NCBI GenBank assembly: GCA_031288835.1
Contig: JAITQO010000008.1
Location: 1 to 41,498, forward strand
Origin: Rickettsiales bacterium
GTDB taxonomy: Bacteria > Pseudomonadota > Alphaproteobacteria > Rs-D84
Direction: 5' to 3'
Length of the DNA stretch: 41,498 bases
Under the pieces are notes generated by a model. That model was not told where the DNA came from, did no database searches, and saw nothing but the letters and a program-made list of their open reading frames with translations. Shown here one piece after another: positions 17,401 through 24,761 of this stretch (the stretch's first letter is position 1; every line of letters starts with the position of its first letter). Made by a program: the position numbers and the translations under genes.

Positions 17401-17621
17401 CCGCCGTATCGGCGCCCATAGCCGCCTTTTACGAGATGTTCCGACAGAAAATCATGTTTGGCCTCCACCTCTTTTATCTGCTGAATCGTCGGCTCTTCAT
17501 TTTTCTTCACGACCAGATTCGGATAATCCCTGGACAATAACTTCTTCACTCCGTAGACTGCCTTTTCCGCCAGCAGCATCTCATAGCACATTCTTCTGAA
17601 TTCGCGCGTTGAAATTTTCAT
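17397..17621 (-). CDS. Small unknown basic protein between rplX and rplE
   Basis: A 74-residue frame in the rplX-rplE junction. The start chosen is MKISTREFRRM, with AGGGA eight bases upstream. An ATG two codons earlier is too close to that site. It reads as mostly helical, with a basic N-terminus, LLAEKAVYGVKKLLSRDYPNL, an acidic helix (IQQIKEVEAKHDFLSEHL) and a GGYGRRYGG end that could bind RNA. It has no membrane segment. It starts about eleven bases after rplX and is coupled to the next frame by ATGA. I do not recognise it. Confidence 0.6.
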   Translation of the reverse strand: MKISTREFRRMCYEMLLAEKAVYGVKKLLSRDYPNLVVKKNEEPTIQQIKEVEAKHDFLSEHLVKGGYGRRYGG

Positions 17622-17632
17622 TCTCATATCCC

Positions 17633-17938
17633 TTATTTTATTTCCGTTCCGGATTTTTTCGCGACGCGGACTTTTTTTCCGCCATCGATTTTATACCCGA
17701 TGCGCGTGGGCTTTTTTGTCTTCTGGTCGACGAGCGCGACATTGGACACATGTATAGGGGATTCGACATCCTCTATATGCCCCGGCTTGTCCTGCGTCGG
17801 CTTTATATGCCGCTTCTGGCGCGCGACGCCGGAAACCACGACCTTTGATTCGGCCGGATACGCGGCGACAACCTCGCCCTTCACGCCCTTGTATTTTCCA
17901 GAAATGACAACAACTTCGTCGCCTTTTTTGATTTTCAT
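17633..17938 (-). CDS. rplX: 50S ribosomal protein L24
   Basis: A 101-residue assembly-initiating protein. A KOW motif lies at residues 1-30 (MKIKKGDEVVVISGKYKGVK), followed by VSGVARQKRHIKPTQ, KPGHIEDVESPIHVSNVALVD (split: KPGHIEDVESPIH and VSNVALVD) and a Lys-rich C-terminus. It has no Shine-Dalgarno of note; its ATG overlaps the stop of the preceding 64-codon frame as ATGA, suggesting translational coupling to an unknown protein. Confidence 0.96.
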   Translation of the reverse strand: MKIKKGDEVVVISGKYKGVKGEVVAAYPAESKVVVSGVARQKRHIKPTQDKPGHIEDVESPIHVSNVALVDQKTKKPTRIGYKIDGGKKVRVAKKSGTEIK

Positions 17939-18129
17939 CTGGCATTTCCTTTTACGTTCTCCTGAGCACTCTGCTTAACACGCGGATATATCAGAGTTAC
18001 CGTCTTTTTATCTCCGTCGCAGATTGCTCCCAAAATAATTCCATTCCTATAGAGAGAGTCCACCCTTTGAACGGTCACCGCGTCATATGACAAAGTTTCC
18101 TTGTAGTTGTTTTCATAAATATCTGACAT
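17935..18129 (-). CDS. Small unknown protein between rpsQ and rplX
   Basis: A 64-residue frame with a good ribosome-binding site (AAGGATGAAAA before the ATG). It starts MSDIYENNYKETLSYD. The middle, DSLYRNGIILGAICDGDKK followed by TVTLIYPR, reads as beta strands, and the tail is polar and basic. It has no signal peptide or clear membrane helix. It overlaps the rplX ATG, so L24 synthesis probably depends on it being translated. It is not a known ribosomal protein to me. A GAIC-x-x-GK-type stretch also occurs in the 63-residue frame between rpsL and rpsG, though this is too short to prove kinship. Confidence 0.65.
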   Translation of the reverse strand: MSDIYENNYKETLSYDAVTVQRVDSLYRNGIILGAICDGDKKTVTLIYPRVKQSAQENVKGNAR

Positions 18130-18153
18130 TTTTCATCCTTTTTTTATAAATTG

Positions 18154-18420
18154 TTATTCCACATCCACAGTTTTGTCCTCAGAGACGCCGACCTTGGATT
18201 TAAGAATCCATTTCTTTGTCTTGGAAATCGGGCGATGCTCCTCAATCGTCACGATATCGCCGACATTGCCGGAATTGTCCCCGTCGTGCGCCTTGTATTT
18301 CTTGTTTTGCTTCACGAACTTTCCGTATAGCGGATGACGGAACTTGCGCTCCACCTCCACGACGACGGTTTTGTCGTTTTTATTGCTCACAATGGTTCCC
18401 TGCAACACTCTTCTTGGCAT
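18154..18420 (-). CDS. rpsQ: 30S ribosomal protein S17
   Basis: An 88-residue primary 16S rRNA-binding protein with an OB fold. It shows [56 protein letters not shown] and a short C-terminal extension. It follows rplN, whereas in the canonical order rpsQ comes before rplN. The ATG has AAGGA upstream. Confidence 0.97.
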   Translation of the reverse strand: MPRRVLQGTIVSNKNDKTVVVEVERKFRHPLYGKFVKQNKKYKAHDGDNSGNVGDIVTIEEHRPISKTKKWILKSKVGVSEDKTVDVE

Positions 18421-18469
18421 AATTTATCCTTTTAATTTAAAGCCAGCCGATAGCCTGATGGCAAATTGA

Positions 18470-18844
18470 CTACAAAACCTCCGGCGCAAGAGACATAATC
18501 TTTTGCACGTCGTATTTCCTCCGCGCTTCGCGCGCGACGGGCCCGAAAATGCGCGTTCCAATCGGCTCGAAATTATTTTTGTTTATCAAAACCACCGCGT
18601 TGTCGTCAAAGCGGATAATGCTGCCATCCGAACGCTTCACCGGAAATTTCGTCCGGATGATAATCGCGCGCTGAACCGTCCCCTTCTGCACCTTGCCGCG
18701 CGGAATCGCGTCCTTTATAGCGACGACGATTTTGTCGCCCACCGTCGCATAGCGCCGGTGCGAGCCGCCCAGCACCTTTATGCACAGGCATTTCTTCGCG
18801 CCGCTATTGTCCGCAACATTCAATATAGTTTCCGTCTGTATCAT
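18470..18844 (-). CDS. rplN: 50S ribosomal protein L14
   Basis: A 124-residue interface protein. It starts [20 protein letters not shown] (consensus MIQxxTxLxVADNSGA) and has [35 protein letters not shown] and [13 protein letters not shown]. It precedes rpsQ, reversing the usual order, and a 54-codon membrane microprotein separates it from rpmC. Confidence 0.97.
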   Translation of the reverse strand: MIQTETILNVADNSGAKKCLCIKVLGGSHRRYATVGDKIVVAIKDAIPRGKVQKGTVQRAIIIRTKFPVKRSDGSIIRFDDNAVVLINKNNFEPIGTRIFGPVAREARRKYDVQKIMSLAPEVL

Positions 18845-18850
18845 TCTTCT

Positions 18851-19015
18851 TTACCTTGTTTTATCCTTTATCGCCCTCACTATGTCTTTTATGGTAAAAA
18901 CCGCGAATCCGAACAGCCCCAGCCCGACGATGCCGGCGGTGAGATAAGAAAGCATGTTCCTAACCTCTTCATTCCGGGCGGCCATTTCCGATAAAAATTT
19001 TTCCGTCTCATCCAT
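18851..19015 (-). CDS. 54-residue single-pass membrane microprotein
   Basis: A 54-codon frame between rpmC and rplN. Its ATG (19015-19013) is two bases after the rpmC stop and its TAA (18853-18851) six bases before rplN. A charged N-terminal helix (MDETEKFLSEMAARNEE) is followed by a glycine-rich hydrophobic stretch of about 20 residues (about 22-42, LSYLTAGIVGLGLFGFAVF) and a basic end (RAIKDKTR), the layout of a small inner-membrane protein. It has no strong Shine-Dalgarno, so coupling to rpmC is likely. The family is unknown. Confidence 0.6.
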   Translation of the reverse strand: MDETEKFLSEMAARNEEVRNMLSYLTAGIVGLGLFGFAVFTIKDIVRAIKDKTR

Positions 19016-19017
19016 TT

Positions 19018-19200
19018 TTATTTCTTGTTCAATTCCGTCTTGACCCGGGCGGCCTCGCGGCGGTTGGCGCGCAAGACGTGCGTTTTCGGCAGCTGCCCCG
19101 ACGCATGCTGAAAGCGCAGGTTCATCCCCTGTTTTTTCAGGTCGACCAATTTCGATTCCATCGCCTCTTTGTCCAAGTTTATTTCTTTCGTCTTAGCCAT
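19018..19200 (-). CDS. rpmC: 50S ribosomal protein L29
   Basis: A 60-residue protein at the polypeptide exit, next to the docking site for SRP and trigger factor. Two helices contain KLVDLKKQGMNLRFQHASGQ (consensus ELLELRKEQFNLRFQ-type) and THVLRANRREAARVKTEL (consensus R.VRRDIARIKT-type). Unusually, small unknown frames lie on both sides of it, where rplP and rpsQ normally flank it. Confidence 0.95.
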   Translation of the reverse strand: MAKTKEINLDKEAMESKLVDLKKQGMNLRFQHASGQLPKTHVLRANRREAARVKTELNKK

Positions 19201-19209
19201 GATATAATC

Positions 19210-19398
19210 CTAATTTTCTTGTTGGGCGGCGTCCGCGCTTATCTTGCCGAACAAATTTTGAAGCAGGTCGCATGATTCGGAATAAATCTCTCTCAACAGA
19301 GACCTGCTTTTGACATCGGCGCCCGGATTGTCCTTTCCCTCGGAAGAAAGCCGCATCGTTTTTTGAAGATAATTTTTCAAGTTTACTTTCTCCGCCAT
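19210..19398 (-). CDS. 62-residue unknown protein between rplP and rpmC
   Basis: The chosen start is MAEKVNLKNYLQ (ATG 19398-19396), one base after the rplP stop, with AAGG eight bases upstream. An earlier in-frame ATG at 19419 lies inside rplP. The sequence is polar and probably helical, with a disordered middle (SSEGKDNPGADVKS) and LLREIYSESCDLLQNLFGKI near the end. It has no membrane segment. It ends ten bases before rpmC. The MAEK opening is shared with other small frames and with L23 in this operon. The function is not recognised. Confidence 0.6.
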   Translation of the reverse strand: MAEKVNLKNYLQKTMRLSSEGKDNPGADVKSRSLLREIYSESCDLLQNLFGKISADAAQQEN

Positions 19399-19399
19399 T

Positions 19400-19813
19400 T
19401 TAATTCGCCTTTCTTTCAACGATTTTTGTTTTTACCGGCAGCTTCGCGGCCGCAAGCGTCAGCGCCTCGATTGCGATTTCCGGCTTTACGCCGTCCATTT
19501 CGAACATGACGCGGCCCGGCTTCACGCGGCAAATCCAGTATTCCACCGCGCCCTTTCCCTTTCCCATGCGGACGCCCAACGGCTTCGCCGTCACGGGAAC
19601 GTCCGGAAAAATCCGAATCCACAGGCGCCCGAGCCGCCGCATGCGGCGGGTAATCGCGCGCCGCGCCGCCTCGATTTGCCGGCTGGTGACGCGTTCCGGC
19701 GTCAGCGCCTTCAACCCGTATGAGCCGAACGCCAGCTCCGAGCCGCCTTTGGCCAGCCCGTGGATGCGCCCCTTGTGCTGTTTCTTAAACTTCGTCTTCT
19801 TTGGCTGCAGCAT
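19400..19813 (-). CDS. rplP: 50S ribosomal protein L16
   Basis: A 137-residue protein at the A-site side of the peptidyl transferase region. It shows [71 protein letters not shown] and [12 protein letters not shown]. It lies between rpsC and the 62-codon frame. Confidence 0.97.
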   Translation of the reverse strand: MLQPKKTKFKKQHKGRIHGLAKGGSELAFGSYGLKALTPERVTSRQIEAARRAITRRMRRLGRLWIRIFPDVPVTAKPLGVRMGKGKGAVEYWICRVKPGRVMFEMDGVKPEIAIEALTLAAAKLPVKTKIVERKAN

Positions 19814-19824
19814 TTTGTTATTCC

Positions 19825-20532
19825 TTATTCCGCTCTGACATGTTTTTCAGACGATGCGGCGAACTCGGTCGGACGCGACAATTCCGCATTCATTTTTTCC
19901 TTATTCACGACATCGCCGGTGTAAATCCAAACCTTTACCCCGATGACCCCGTATGTCGTTTTTGCCTGAATCGACGCATAGTCGACGTCCGCGCGCAAAG
20001 TGTGCAGCGGTATCTGTCCCTCGCGCATGGATTCGGCCCGCGCGATTTCCGCGCCGTTCAGCCGGCCGCTGCATGTGATTTTGATTCCCTTCGCCCCAGA
20101 TTTCTCGGCGTTCTGCATGGCCTTCTTCATGGCGCGCTTGAACGACACGCGCCCCTCGATTTGCTGCGCGATGTTCTTCGCGACCAGATGCGCGTTCAGG
20201 TCCGGCCTTCTGACCTCGAATATGTTCACGACAACCTGCTCGTTTTTCACAAGTCTTTTAATCGCGTTCCTCAGCGCCTCGATATCGGCGCCGTTCTTTC
20301 CGATAATCATTCCCGGGCGCGAAGTGTGAATCGTCACGACCAGTTTCTTCGCAAACCGTTCGATAACGATTTTCGCCAGCCCCGCCCGCGCCAACTTCTT
20401 TTCGATGAAATTGCGAACCTTGACGTCTTCGAGCAACAAAGCCGGATATTCCTTCTTGGATGCAATCCAGCGGGAATCGGGCGTTTTGTTTATAAACTCG
20501 CGCAATGAAACCGGTGATACTTTCTGTCCCAT
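19825..20532 (-). CDS. rpsC: 30S ribosomal protein S3
   Basis: A 235-residue protein at the mRNA entry of the 30S head. [11 protein letters not shown] is taken as the start because GGAG lies eight bases upstream; an ATG seven codons earlier is less conserved. The KH domain carries [20 protein letters not shown] (split: [10 protein letters not shown] and IEALRNAI). The C-terminal half has [20 protein letters not shown] and [15 protein letters not shown]. Confidence 0.97.
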   Translation of the reverse strand: MGQKVSPVSLREFINKTPDSRWIASKKEYPALLLEDVKVRNFIEKKLARAGLAKIVIERFAKKLVVTIHTSRPGMIIGKNGADIEALRNAIKRLVKNEQVVVNIFEVRRPDLNAHLVAKNIAQQIEGRVSFKRAMKKAMQNAEKSGAKGIKITCSGRLNGAEIARAESMREGQIPLHTLRADVDYASIQAKTTYGVIGVKVWIYTGDVVNKEKMNAELSRPTEFAASSEKHVRAE

Positions 20533-20560
20533 GTTTTTTACTCCGTAATTCATGGTTCGC

Positions 20561-20589
20561 GGTTCGTGTTCGGCGAAGCGTCACGAACC
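20561..20589. repeat. Inverted repeat between rplV and rpsC
   Basis: GGTTCGTG (20561-20568) and CACGAACC (20582-20589) are exactly complementary around a 13-base loop, in the 63-base gap between the rplV stop and the rpsC ATG. It has no T-run, so it is not a standard terminator. It may be a processing or translational-control hairpin, or the remains of a repeat. Confidence 0.4.
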
Positions 20590-20595
20590 ACGAAA

Positions 20596-21057
20596 CTATT
20601 TCTTGTCCTTTGCCTCTTTCTTCGTTTCTTTTTTAACTTCTTTCTTTTCCGATTTCGGCGCCGTCTTTTTCGCGGCCTTTTCCGCGGCAGGCGCGCCGGC
20701 CTCGAGAATAATCGTCAGATGCGAAAACGGCTTCAGAAACGGCTTGGCCTGGCCGCGCGGACCGGCGCGATAACGTTTCATGGCAACCGCCTTGCCGACC
20801 CAAATCTCCTTCACGAACAGAGAATCGACCGACAGTTTCTTGTTGTTTTCCGCATTCGCGACGGCGGACAATAGGGTTTTCAGCACCTCGCCCGCAACGC
20901 GCTTCTTGGAGAACTTTAATATGTCGACCGCCCGCGCGACCGTTTTTCTCCGAATCAAGTCCGCCACCAGCGACAGCTTGGACGCCGATATGCGAATCAG
21001 TTTGTTGAACGCCCTGACCTGATTGTCCGCCAAATTGTATCTAGTTTTCTTTTCCAT
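20596..21057 (-). CDS. rplV: 50S ribosomal protein L22 with Lys-rich tail
   Basis: A 153-residue protein lining the exit tunnel. The core has RAFNKLIRISASKLSLVADL (consensus R.SP.K.R.V.D.IRG-type), VLKTLLSAVANAENN, LFVKEIWVGKAVAMKRYRAG (split: LFVKEIWVGKA and KRYRAGPRGQA) and SHLTIIL. About 35 C-terminal residues are an Ala/Lys/Glu run that E. coli L22 (110 aa) lacks. Its ATG is two bases after a small unknown frame, where it would normally follow rpsS. Confidence 0.96.
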   Translation of the reverse strand: MEKKTRYNLADNQVRAFNKLIRISASKLSLVADLIRRKTVARAVDILKFSKKRVAGEVLKTLLSAVANAENNKKLSVDSLFVKEIWVGKAVAMKRYRAGPRGQAKPFLKPFSHLTIILEAGAPAAEKAAKKTAPKSEKKEVKKETKKEAKDKK

Positions 21058-21058
21058 T

Positions 21059-21283
21059 TTATCTTCCGCCGTTTTCCGCCATCTGTTTCAAATATGGAGC
21101 CAATCGATTTATCGCATCCACAGCTTTGTAAATCCCAACCATTATACCTACCCTTATTGCAAAATCAATACCAGCTTTGATAGCACCAACCATCGCACCA
21201 GTCGCGCTTTTTTCCACCTCCACTTTAAGTGGGGATAAACCTTCATTTTTAACCTCAACTTTTTCTGCCATCTTTTCCGCCAT
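21059..21283 (-). CDS. 74-residue putative membrane-associated microprotein
   Basis: The frame starts MAEKMAEKVEVKNEG; the second Met (21271) has GGCGGA upstream and may be the true start, while the first is coupled to the preceding gene by a TAATG overlap. After a charged N-terminus comes a small-residue-rich hydrophobic stretch (about residues 27-50, ATGAMVGAIKAGIDFAIRVG then IMVGIY) that could be one membrane helix or an amphipathic helix, then a basic, polar end. It stops two bases before rplV. No family is recognised. Confidence 0.6.
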   Translation of the reverse strand: MAEKMAEKVEVKNEGLSPLKVEVEKSATGAMVGAIKAGIDFAIRVGIMVGIYKAVDAINRLAPYLKQMAENGGR

Positions 21284-21531
21284 TATTTTCTTGATTTCGC
21301 CGCTGGTTTCTTACTCGTTTTGCTCTTGCCGGAATCCTCCTTTCCAAACGCCGCCTTGACTAGGAACACCAACGAAATGATATAGAAAATCTGCTGCCCA
21401 ACGAACAAGCAACGGACAACGTCGGCAGGAATCTGAATCACGAACCCGACGACAGTCGCGATTGTAAGGGACATAATGCCTATCATCATAAAAATATTCG
21501 AGACAAGATAAGTTCTGAATCTTTTATCCAT
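21283..21531 (-). CDS. 82-residue two-helix membrane protein with Lys-rich tail
   Basis: An unknown inner-membrane protein between rpsS and the 74-codon frame. It has two hydrophobic helices (about residues 9-31, VSNIFMMIGIMSLTIATVV, and 41-60, CLFVGQQIFYIISLVFLV) and a highly basic 20-residue C-terminal tail rich in Lys and Ser. Both ends should be cytoplasmic by the positive-inside rule, putting the basic tail where it could touch rRNA. The ATG has a normal A/G-rich site (AAAGAGGAAAC) upstream, and the stop overlaps the next ATG. No family is recognised. Confidence 0.65.
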   Translation of the reverse strand: MDKRFRTYLVSNIFMMIGIMSLTIATVVGFVIQIPADVVRCLFVGQQIFYIISLVFLVKAAFGKEDSGKSKTSKKPAAKSRK

Positions 21532-21546
21532 TTTGTTTCCTCTTTG

Positions 21547-21828
21547 TTACTTTTTCTCGGACGCCTTTTTGTTCGCGGCGTGCCCCTTAAAAGTCCTAGT
21601 CGGCGCGAACTCGCCCAGCTTGTGCCCAATCATATCCTCGACGACCGGCACCGGAATGAACCTGCGCCCGTTGTGGACATCGAAAGTCAGCCCGACCATC
21701 TGCGGGATTATCGTGGACCCGCGCGACCATGTCTTGATGGGCTTTTTGTCATTTGCCTCGACCGCACGCGCCGATTTCTTCAGGACGGACGGATGAACAT
21801 ACGGACCTTTCCAAACGCTTCTTGCCAT
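21547..21828 (-). CDS. rpsS: 30S ribosomal protein S19
   Basis: A 93-residue protein of the 30S head. It shows [58 protein letters not shown] and [14 protein letters not shown]. It is flanked by unknown small genes on both sides, while the canonical neighbours rplB and rplV are displaced by them. Confidence 0.97.
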   Translation of the reverse strand: MARSVWKGPYVHPSVLKKSARAVEANDKKPIKTWSRGSTIIPQMVGLTFDVHNGRRFIPVPVVEDMIGHKLGEFAPTRTFKGHAANKKASEKK

Positions 21829-21829
21829 T

Positions 21830-22183
21830 TTATTTCATTCCTTCTTTACATTTGCAAACGCGGCCGCTCAAGCCCGCATTCGCGCGCATCAAATCTTCCC
21901 ATGTTTTTCTTTTTTTTAACATCCGAACGTTTTTCGGCTCTTTCCACTCGAAATAGCGGCACATAAAGCCACCGTCGGATTTTGTAATATCTTTCAGCGT
22001 TTTAATCCGCATTGCCTCGCCGTCTGCGACCAGTGTAGCACACGAACTGGCGACAATCTTTTCATGAATGCAGAACGTGGTCTGCCGACCTCCATAATTA
22101 GCAGCCCAATCCGATATATCTCTTAGGTACTTGCAATCATTGTGATTCGGAATCTCGACAAAATCTCTTTTATTCAGCGGCAT
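21830..22183 (-). CDS. Cys/His-rich small protein B, paralogue of its neighbour
   Basis: A 117-residue soluble protein in the rplB-rpsS junction, ending one base before the rpsS ATG. It has six cysteines. The pattern P12-x-H14-x-x-C17-K-Y, then C-x-x-FEW (C75 to W80) and a C-terminal CxC (110, 112) is shared in order with the 110-residue protein just upstream, with the His and first Cys at identical positions. Otherwise identity is low, so the pair looks like an old duplication. Together with extra cysteines at 38 and 48 this suggests metal binding, probably zinc (inference). The ATG has AGGTAAAA upstream. I do not recognise the family. Confidence 0.65.
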   Translation of the reverse strand: MPLNKRDFVEIPNHNDCKYLRDISDWAANYGGRQTTFCIHEKIVASSCATLVADGEAMRIKTLKDITKSDGGFMCRYFEWKEPKNVRMLKKRKTWEDLMRANAGLSGRVCKCKEGMK

Positions 22184-22185
22184 TT

Positions 22186-22518
22186 TTACCTAGCCCCTTC
22201 TTTGTTTTTTCCGCAGGCGCAAATATTCAACACCACGCTGCTTATAAGCTCCTGTACTTCCAAGCGTCTGTCATTATACCTGTCATTCCATTCAAAACGC
22301 TGGCACAAGCTGTGCTCATGCCACCCATCAATCAAATGAACTTTCTCGGCTTCCTTGCATCCGTCAGGCACAATATCGGTCCCGCCCAACTGCTTCACGA
22401 CATCGTCGCAACGACATCCCCCGACTAGCAGGAGACCGCTTGAAGTCACCCCCGCCGTCCAGTATTTGCAATCGGAGTGTTTAGGCATGCGAATAAAATC
22501 AATCTGTTTTTCCGCCAT
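22186..22518 (-). CDS. Cys/His-rich small protein A, paralogue of its neighbour
   Basis: A 110-residue soluble protein starting two bases after rplB, with AGAGAT upstream of the ATG. It has seven cysteines: C17 in MPKHSDCKYW, C35 and C37 (CRC), C54, C72 in CQRFEW, and C100 and C102 (CAC) near the end. H14, C17, the C-x-x-FEW box and the C-terminal CxC line up with the 117-residue protein downstream. The sequence also has histidines in DGWHEHS. A zinc-binding fold is likely but unproven. It is less GC-rich than the flanking ribosomal genes. The function is unknown, and its place next to rplB and rpsS suggests a tie to ribosome production. Confidence 0.65.
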   Translation of the reverse strand: MAEKQIDFIRMPKHSDCKYWTAGVTSSGLLLVGGCRCDDVVKQLGGTDIVPDGCKEAEKVHLIDGWHEHSLCQRFEWNDRYNDRRLEVQELISSVVLNICACGKNKEGAR

Positions 22519-22520
22519 TT

Positions 22521-23354
22521 TTATCTCTTTTTGCTCAAGTGTCTGCTCCGAATAATAAACTTTTGAGTCAGCTTGTTTTTCCGCGTGCGGAATCCTTTTG
22601 CCGGAACGCCGGTGCGGGACTGCGGTATGTGCCCCTTGCCCCTTCCGTTTCCGCCGCCGTGCGGATGGTCGACCGGGTTCATCGCGACGCCCCGCGTGGT
22701 CGGACGGACGCCTTTCCAGCGCGCGCGGCCGGCCTTGCCCAATTTAACGTTTCTTTGGTCCTGATTGGACACGGCGCCGATTGTGGCGATGCAGTCCGAA
22801 TGAACCCTGCGCAATTCGCCAGAACCCATCCTGATTTGCGCGTAAACGCCGTCCTTTCCCATCAGCTGGACGCTGCATCCGGCGGAGCGCGCGAATTGCG
22901 CGCCCGCTCCGGGCTTTGTCTCCACATTGTGAATCACGGTTCCAATCGGAATATTTTTCAGCGGGATTGCGTTTCCCGGGATTATATCCGCGCGTTCGGA
23001 CGCAATCACGGTGTCGCCGGCCTTCAATTTTTGCGGCGCGAGGATATATGACTTCTCGCCGTCTTTGTATTCCAAAAGGGCGATGAAGCCGGTGCGGTTC
23101 GGGTCGTATTCAAGACGCACGACTGTCGCCGGAACATCCTTTTTCGCGCGTCTGAAGTCAATCATGCGGTATTTCTTCTTGTGTCCGCCGCCCTGATGCG
23201 GAACGGTCAGCTGCCCGAAGTTATTGCGCCCGCCGCGCGATACAATCCCGCGCGTCAGAGACTTTTCCGGATTGCCCTTGTGCAGTTCCGAATGGTCGAC
23301 CAGCACGGTTCCGCGCGTCGATTTCGTATAAGGTTTATAACTTTTAAGTGCCAT
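22521..23354 (-). CDS. rplB: 50S ribosomal protein L2
   Basis: A 277-residue protein needed for subunit joining and peptidyl transfer. It shows [70 protein letters not shown] and the C-terminal signature [20 protein letters not shown] (including the key histidine region). It follows the 69-codon frame by 60 bases. Confidence 0.98.
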   Translation of the reverse strand: MALKSYKPYTKSTRGTVLVDHSELHKGNPEKSLTRGIVSRGGRNNFGQLTVPHQGGGHKKKYRMIDFRRAKKDVPATVVRLEYDPNRTGFIALLEYKDGEKSYILAPQKLKAGDTVIASERADIIPGNAIPLKNIPIGTVIHNVETKPGAGAQFARSAGCSVQLMGKDGVYAQIRMGSGELRRVHSDCIATIGAVSNQDQRNVKLGKAGRARWKGVRPTTRGVAMNPVDHPHGGGNGRGKGHIPQSRTGVPAKGFRTRKNKLTQKFIIRSRHLSKKR

Positions 23355-23414
23355 TTCTTTTACCTTTTTGACCCGACTCTGGCATCACTTTGGATTATCA
23401 GCCGGATGTTTTCC

Positions 23415-23624
23415 CTACTTGCTTCTCATCGACTTCTCGACATTGAGCAGATGAGTCTCCGCCTGCTGAAGTTTATCGCACGCCTCATGCAATTCCCGAT
23501 ACCCTTCCGGAGTCAGTCCGTTTCCGTTCTTTTGACTCAGCAATAAATTGTTCGCGGCAAAGCATGCCACTTTCACTTTATCGTGGACTCCAAGCACACC
23601 CGCAAACTCAATCAATACCGCCAT
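23415..23624 (-). CDS. 69-residue unknown helical protein between rplW and rplB
   Basis: The frame starts MAVLIEFAGVLGVHDKVK with a GGAAG upstream. The first half is fairly hydrophobic (VACFAANNLLLSQ) but too short and mixed for a clear membrane helix. The second half (TPEGYRELHEACDKLQQAETHLLNVEK) looks like a helical hairpin or coiled coil. It stops 60 bases before rplB. No family is recognised, though the layout is like small chaperone- or phage-type helical proteins. That is a loose impression only. Confidence 0.6.
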   Translation of the reverse strand: MAVLIEFAGVLGVHDKVKVACFAANNLLLSQKNGNGLTPEGYRELHEACDKLQQAETHLLNVEKSMRSK

Positions 23625-23644
23625 ATTTACACCGTCTTCCTATG

Positions 23645-23968
23645 TCACTTCTTCGCGCTTTCCGCCAAGATGTCTATTGTTTTGCCTTTCGGCAGCGTTA
23701 TATACGCTTTTTTTACCGCCCTTTGCGTTCCCTTGCTCTTATTGCGAAAGGATTTTACCTTTCCCTTAACGTTCACAATGTTCACCCGCTCGGGCTTTAC
23801 ATTGTAAATCGCCGAAACCGCGTCCGAAACGTCTTGTTTCGTCGCAGCCGGCGCGACCTCGAACACCAGGCCGTTATGCTCGGCCAACTTCGCCGCTTTT
23901 TCCGAAATAATCGGACGCTGCAGAACATCGTAATGCTTCGCCGTCAAAGATATTTTTTTCTCCGCCAT
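23645..23968 (-). CDS. rplW: 50S ribosomal protein L23
   Basis: A 107-residue protein at the tunnel exit, the docking site of trigger factor and SRP. It shows LTAKHYDVLQRPIISEKAAKL, FEVAPAATKQDVSDAVSAIY, VKPERVNIVNVKGKVKSF and KKAYITLPKGKTIDI. The MAEKK start is unusual but has a normal upstream site. A 51-codon frame separates it from rplD. Confidence 0.96.
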   Translation of the reverse strand: MAEKKISLTAKHYDVLQRPIISEKAAKLAEHNGLVFEVAPAATKQDVSDAVSAIYNVKPERVNIVNVKGKVKSFRNKSKGTQRAVKKAYITLPKGKTIDILAESAKK

Positions 23969-23978
23969 TTTATTCCGC

Positions 23979-24134
23979 CTATTTTACAGCAACTTTTCGT
24001 TTTCTTGCCAGAATATGCGAGATGTCTTCCCAGTATTTGTATTCCCTCATATTCTTATCCGCCTGCGCTTCCGCCATCTTTTCTTCCGCATACCGAATCT
24101 TCATACCAATAACGCTGCGCGTTTCGTTCGACAT
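23979..24134 (-). CDS. 51-residue unknown charged microprotein between rplD and rplW
   Basis: A 51-codon frame whose ATG (24134-24132) comes one base after the rplD stop and whose TAG (23981-23979) is ten bases before rplW. It starts MSNETRSVIGMKIRYAEEKM and ends ARKRKVAVK. It is highly charged, likely helical throughout, with aromatic residues in the middle (REYKYWEDI) and a strongly basic end that could contact RNA. It has no membrane segment. It is too short for most automatic calls, but it fits the pattern of filled junctions in this operon. Confidence 0.55.
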   Translation of the reverse strand: MSNETRSVIGMKIRYAEEKMAEAQADKNMREYKYWEDISHILARKRKVAVK

Positions 24135-24135
24135 C

Positions 24136-24759
24136 TTATTCACCCAGCCTTTTTTCCAGCGCCTTCGCGCCGTCCGCCGTCAGAACCAGAGTCCTATGCC
24201 TCAAGACATCGCGGACATTCGCGCCGAGCGCCGGCAGCGCGTCGATATTTTTTATGTTCGCGATTGACTTCTTAAAGTTCGCGTCCAACGCCTCGCCGCC
24301 AATGAACAGCGCGGAATCCAGTTTCAGTTTCGCAAGCTGCTTCGCGACCGCATTTGTTTTCGCCGCCGGAACCTTTTCGGAATCCAAAACAACCAGCGTC
24401 TTTTCCGCCGCATGGGACGACAGCGCCATTTTAAGCCCGAGCGCGCGGATTTTTTTCGGCAGGTCCGAATGGTGGTCCCGCAGAACCGGCCCGTGAATCA
24501 CTCCGCCTCCGCGCATATGGACGTTGCGCTTCTCGCCCTGGCGCGCGTTCCCGGTCTTCTTTTGGCGATATACCTTCTTCCCGCTGCCCGAGACATCGGA
24601 AACGGTTTTCACAAGATGCGTTCCCTGCCGCGCGTTTGCCAATTGCCAATGAACCACGCGCTGCAGAATGTCGGCGCGCGGCGCGACTCCGAAAACCGCA
24701 TCGCTCAGTTCGACCGAGCCAGCGTTTTTCCCGTCAAGATTTATCACGTCAAACTTCAT
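24136..24759 (-). CDS. rplD: 50S ribosomal protein L4
   Basis: A 207-residue tunnel protein that in E. coli also represses the S10 operon. It shows MKFDVINLDGKNAGSVEL, RQGTHLVKTVSDVSGSGKK (consensus RQGT...K.R.EV.G.G.KP), GGGVIHGPVLRDHHSDLPKK and a C-terminal VLRHRTLVLTADGA. MKFDV is taken as the start because GGTGG lies six bases upstream. An ATG two codons earlier overlaps the rplC stop as ATGA and cannot be ruled out. Confidence 0.97.
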   Translation of the reverse strand: MKFDVINLDGKNAGSVELSDAVFGVAPRADILQRVVHWQLANARQGTHLVKTVSDVSGSGKKVYRQKKTGNARQGEKRNVHMRGGGVIHGPVLRDHHSDLPKKIRALGLKMALSSHAAEKTLVVLDSEKVPAAKTNAVAKQLAKLKLDSALFIGGEALDANFKKSIANIKNIDALPALGANVRDVLRHRTLVLTADGAKALEKRLGE

Positions 24760-24761
24760 AA

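Noticed and set aside
23355-23414. 13-codon frame in the gap between the 69-aa gene and rplB
   Set aside because: Too short, no ribosome-binding site and no coupling at its ends.
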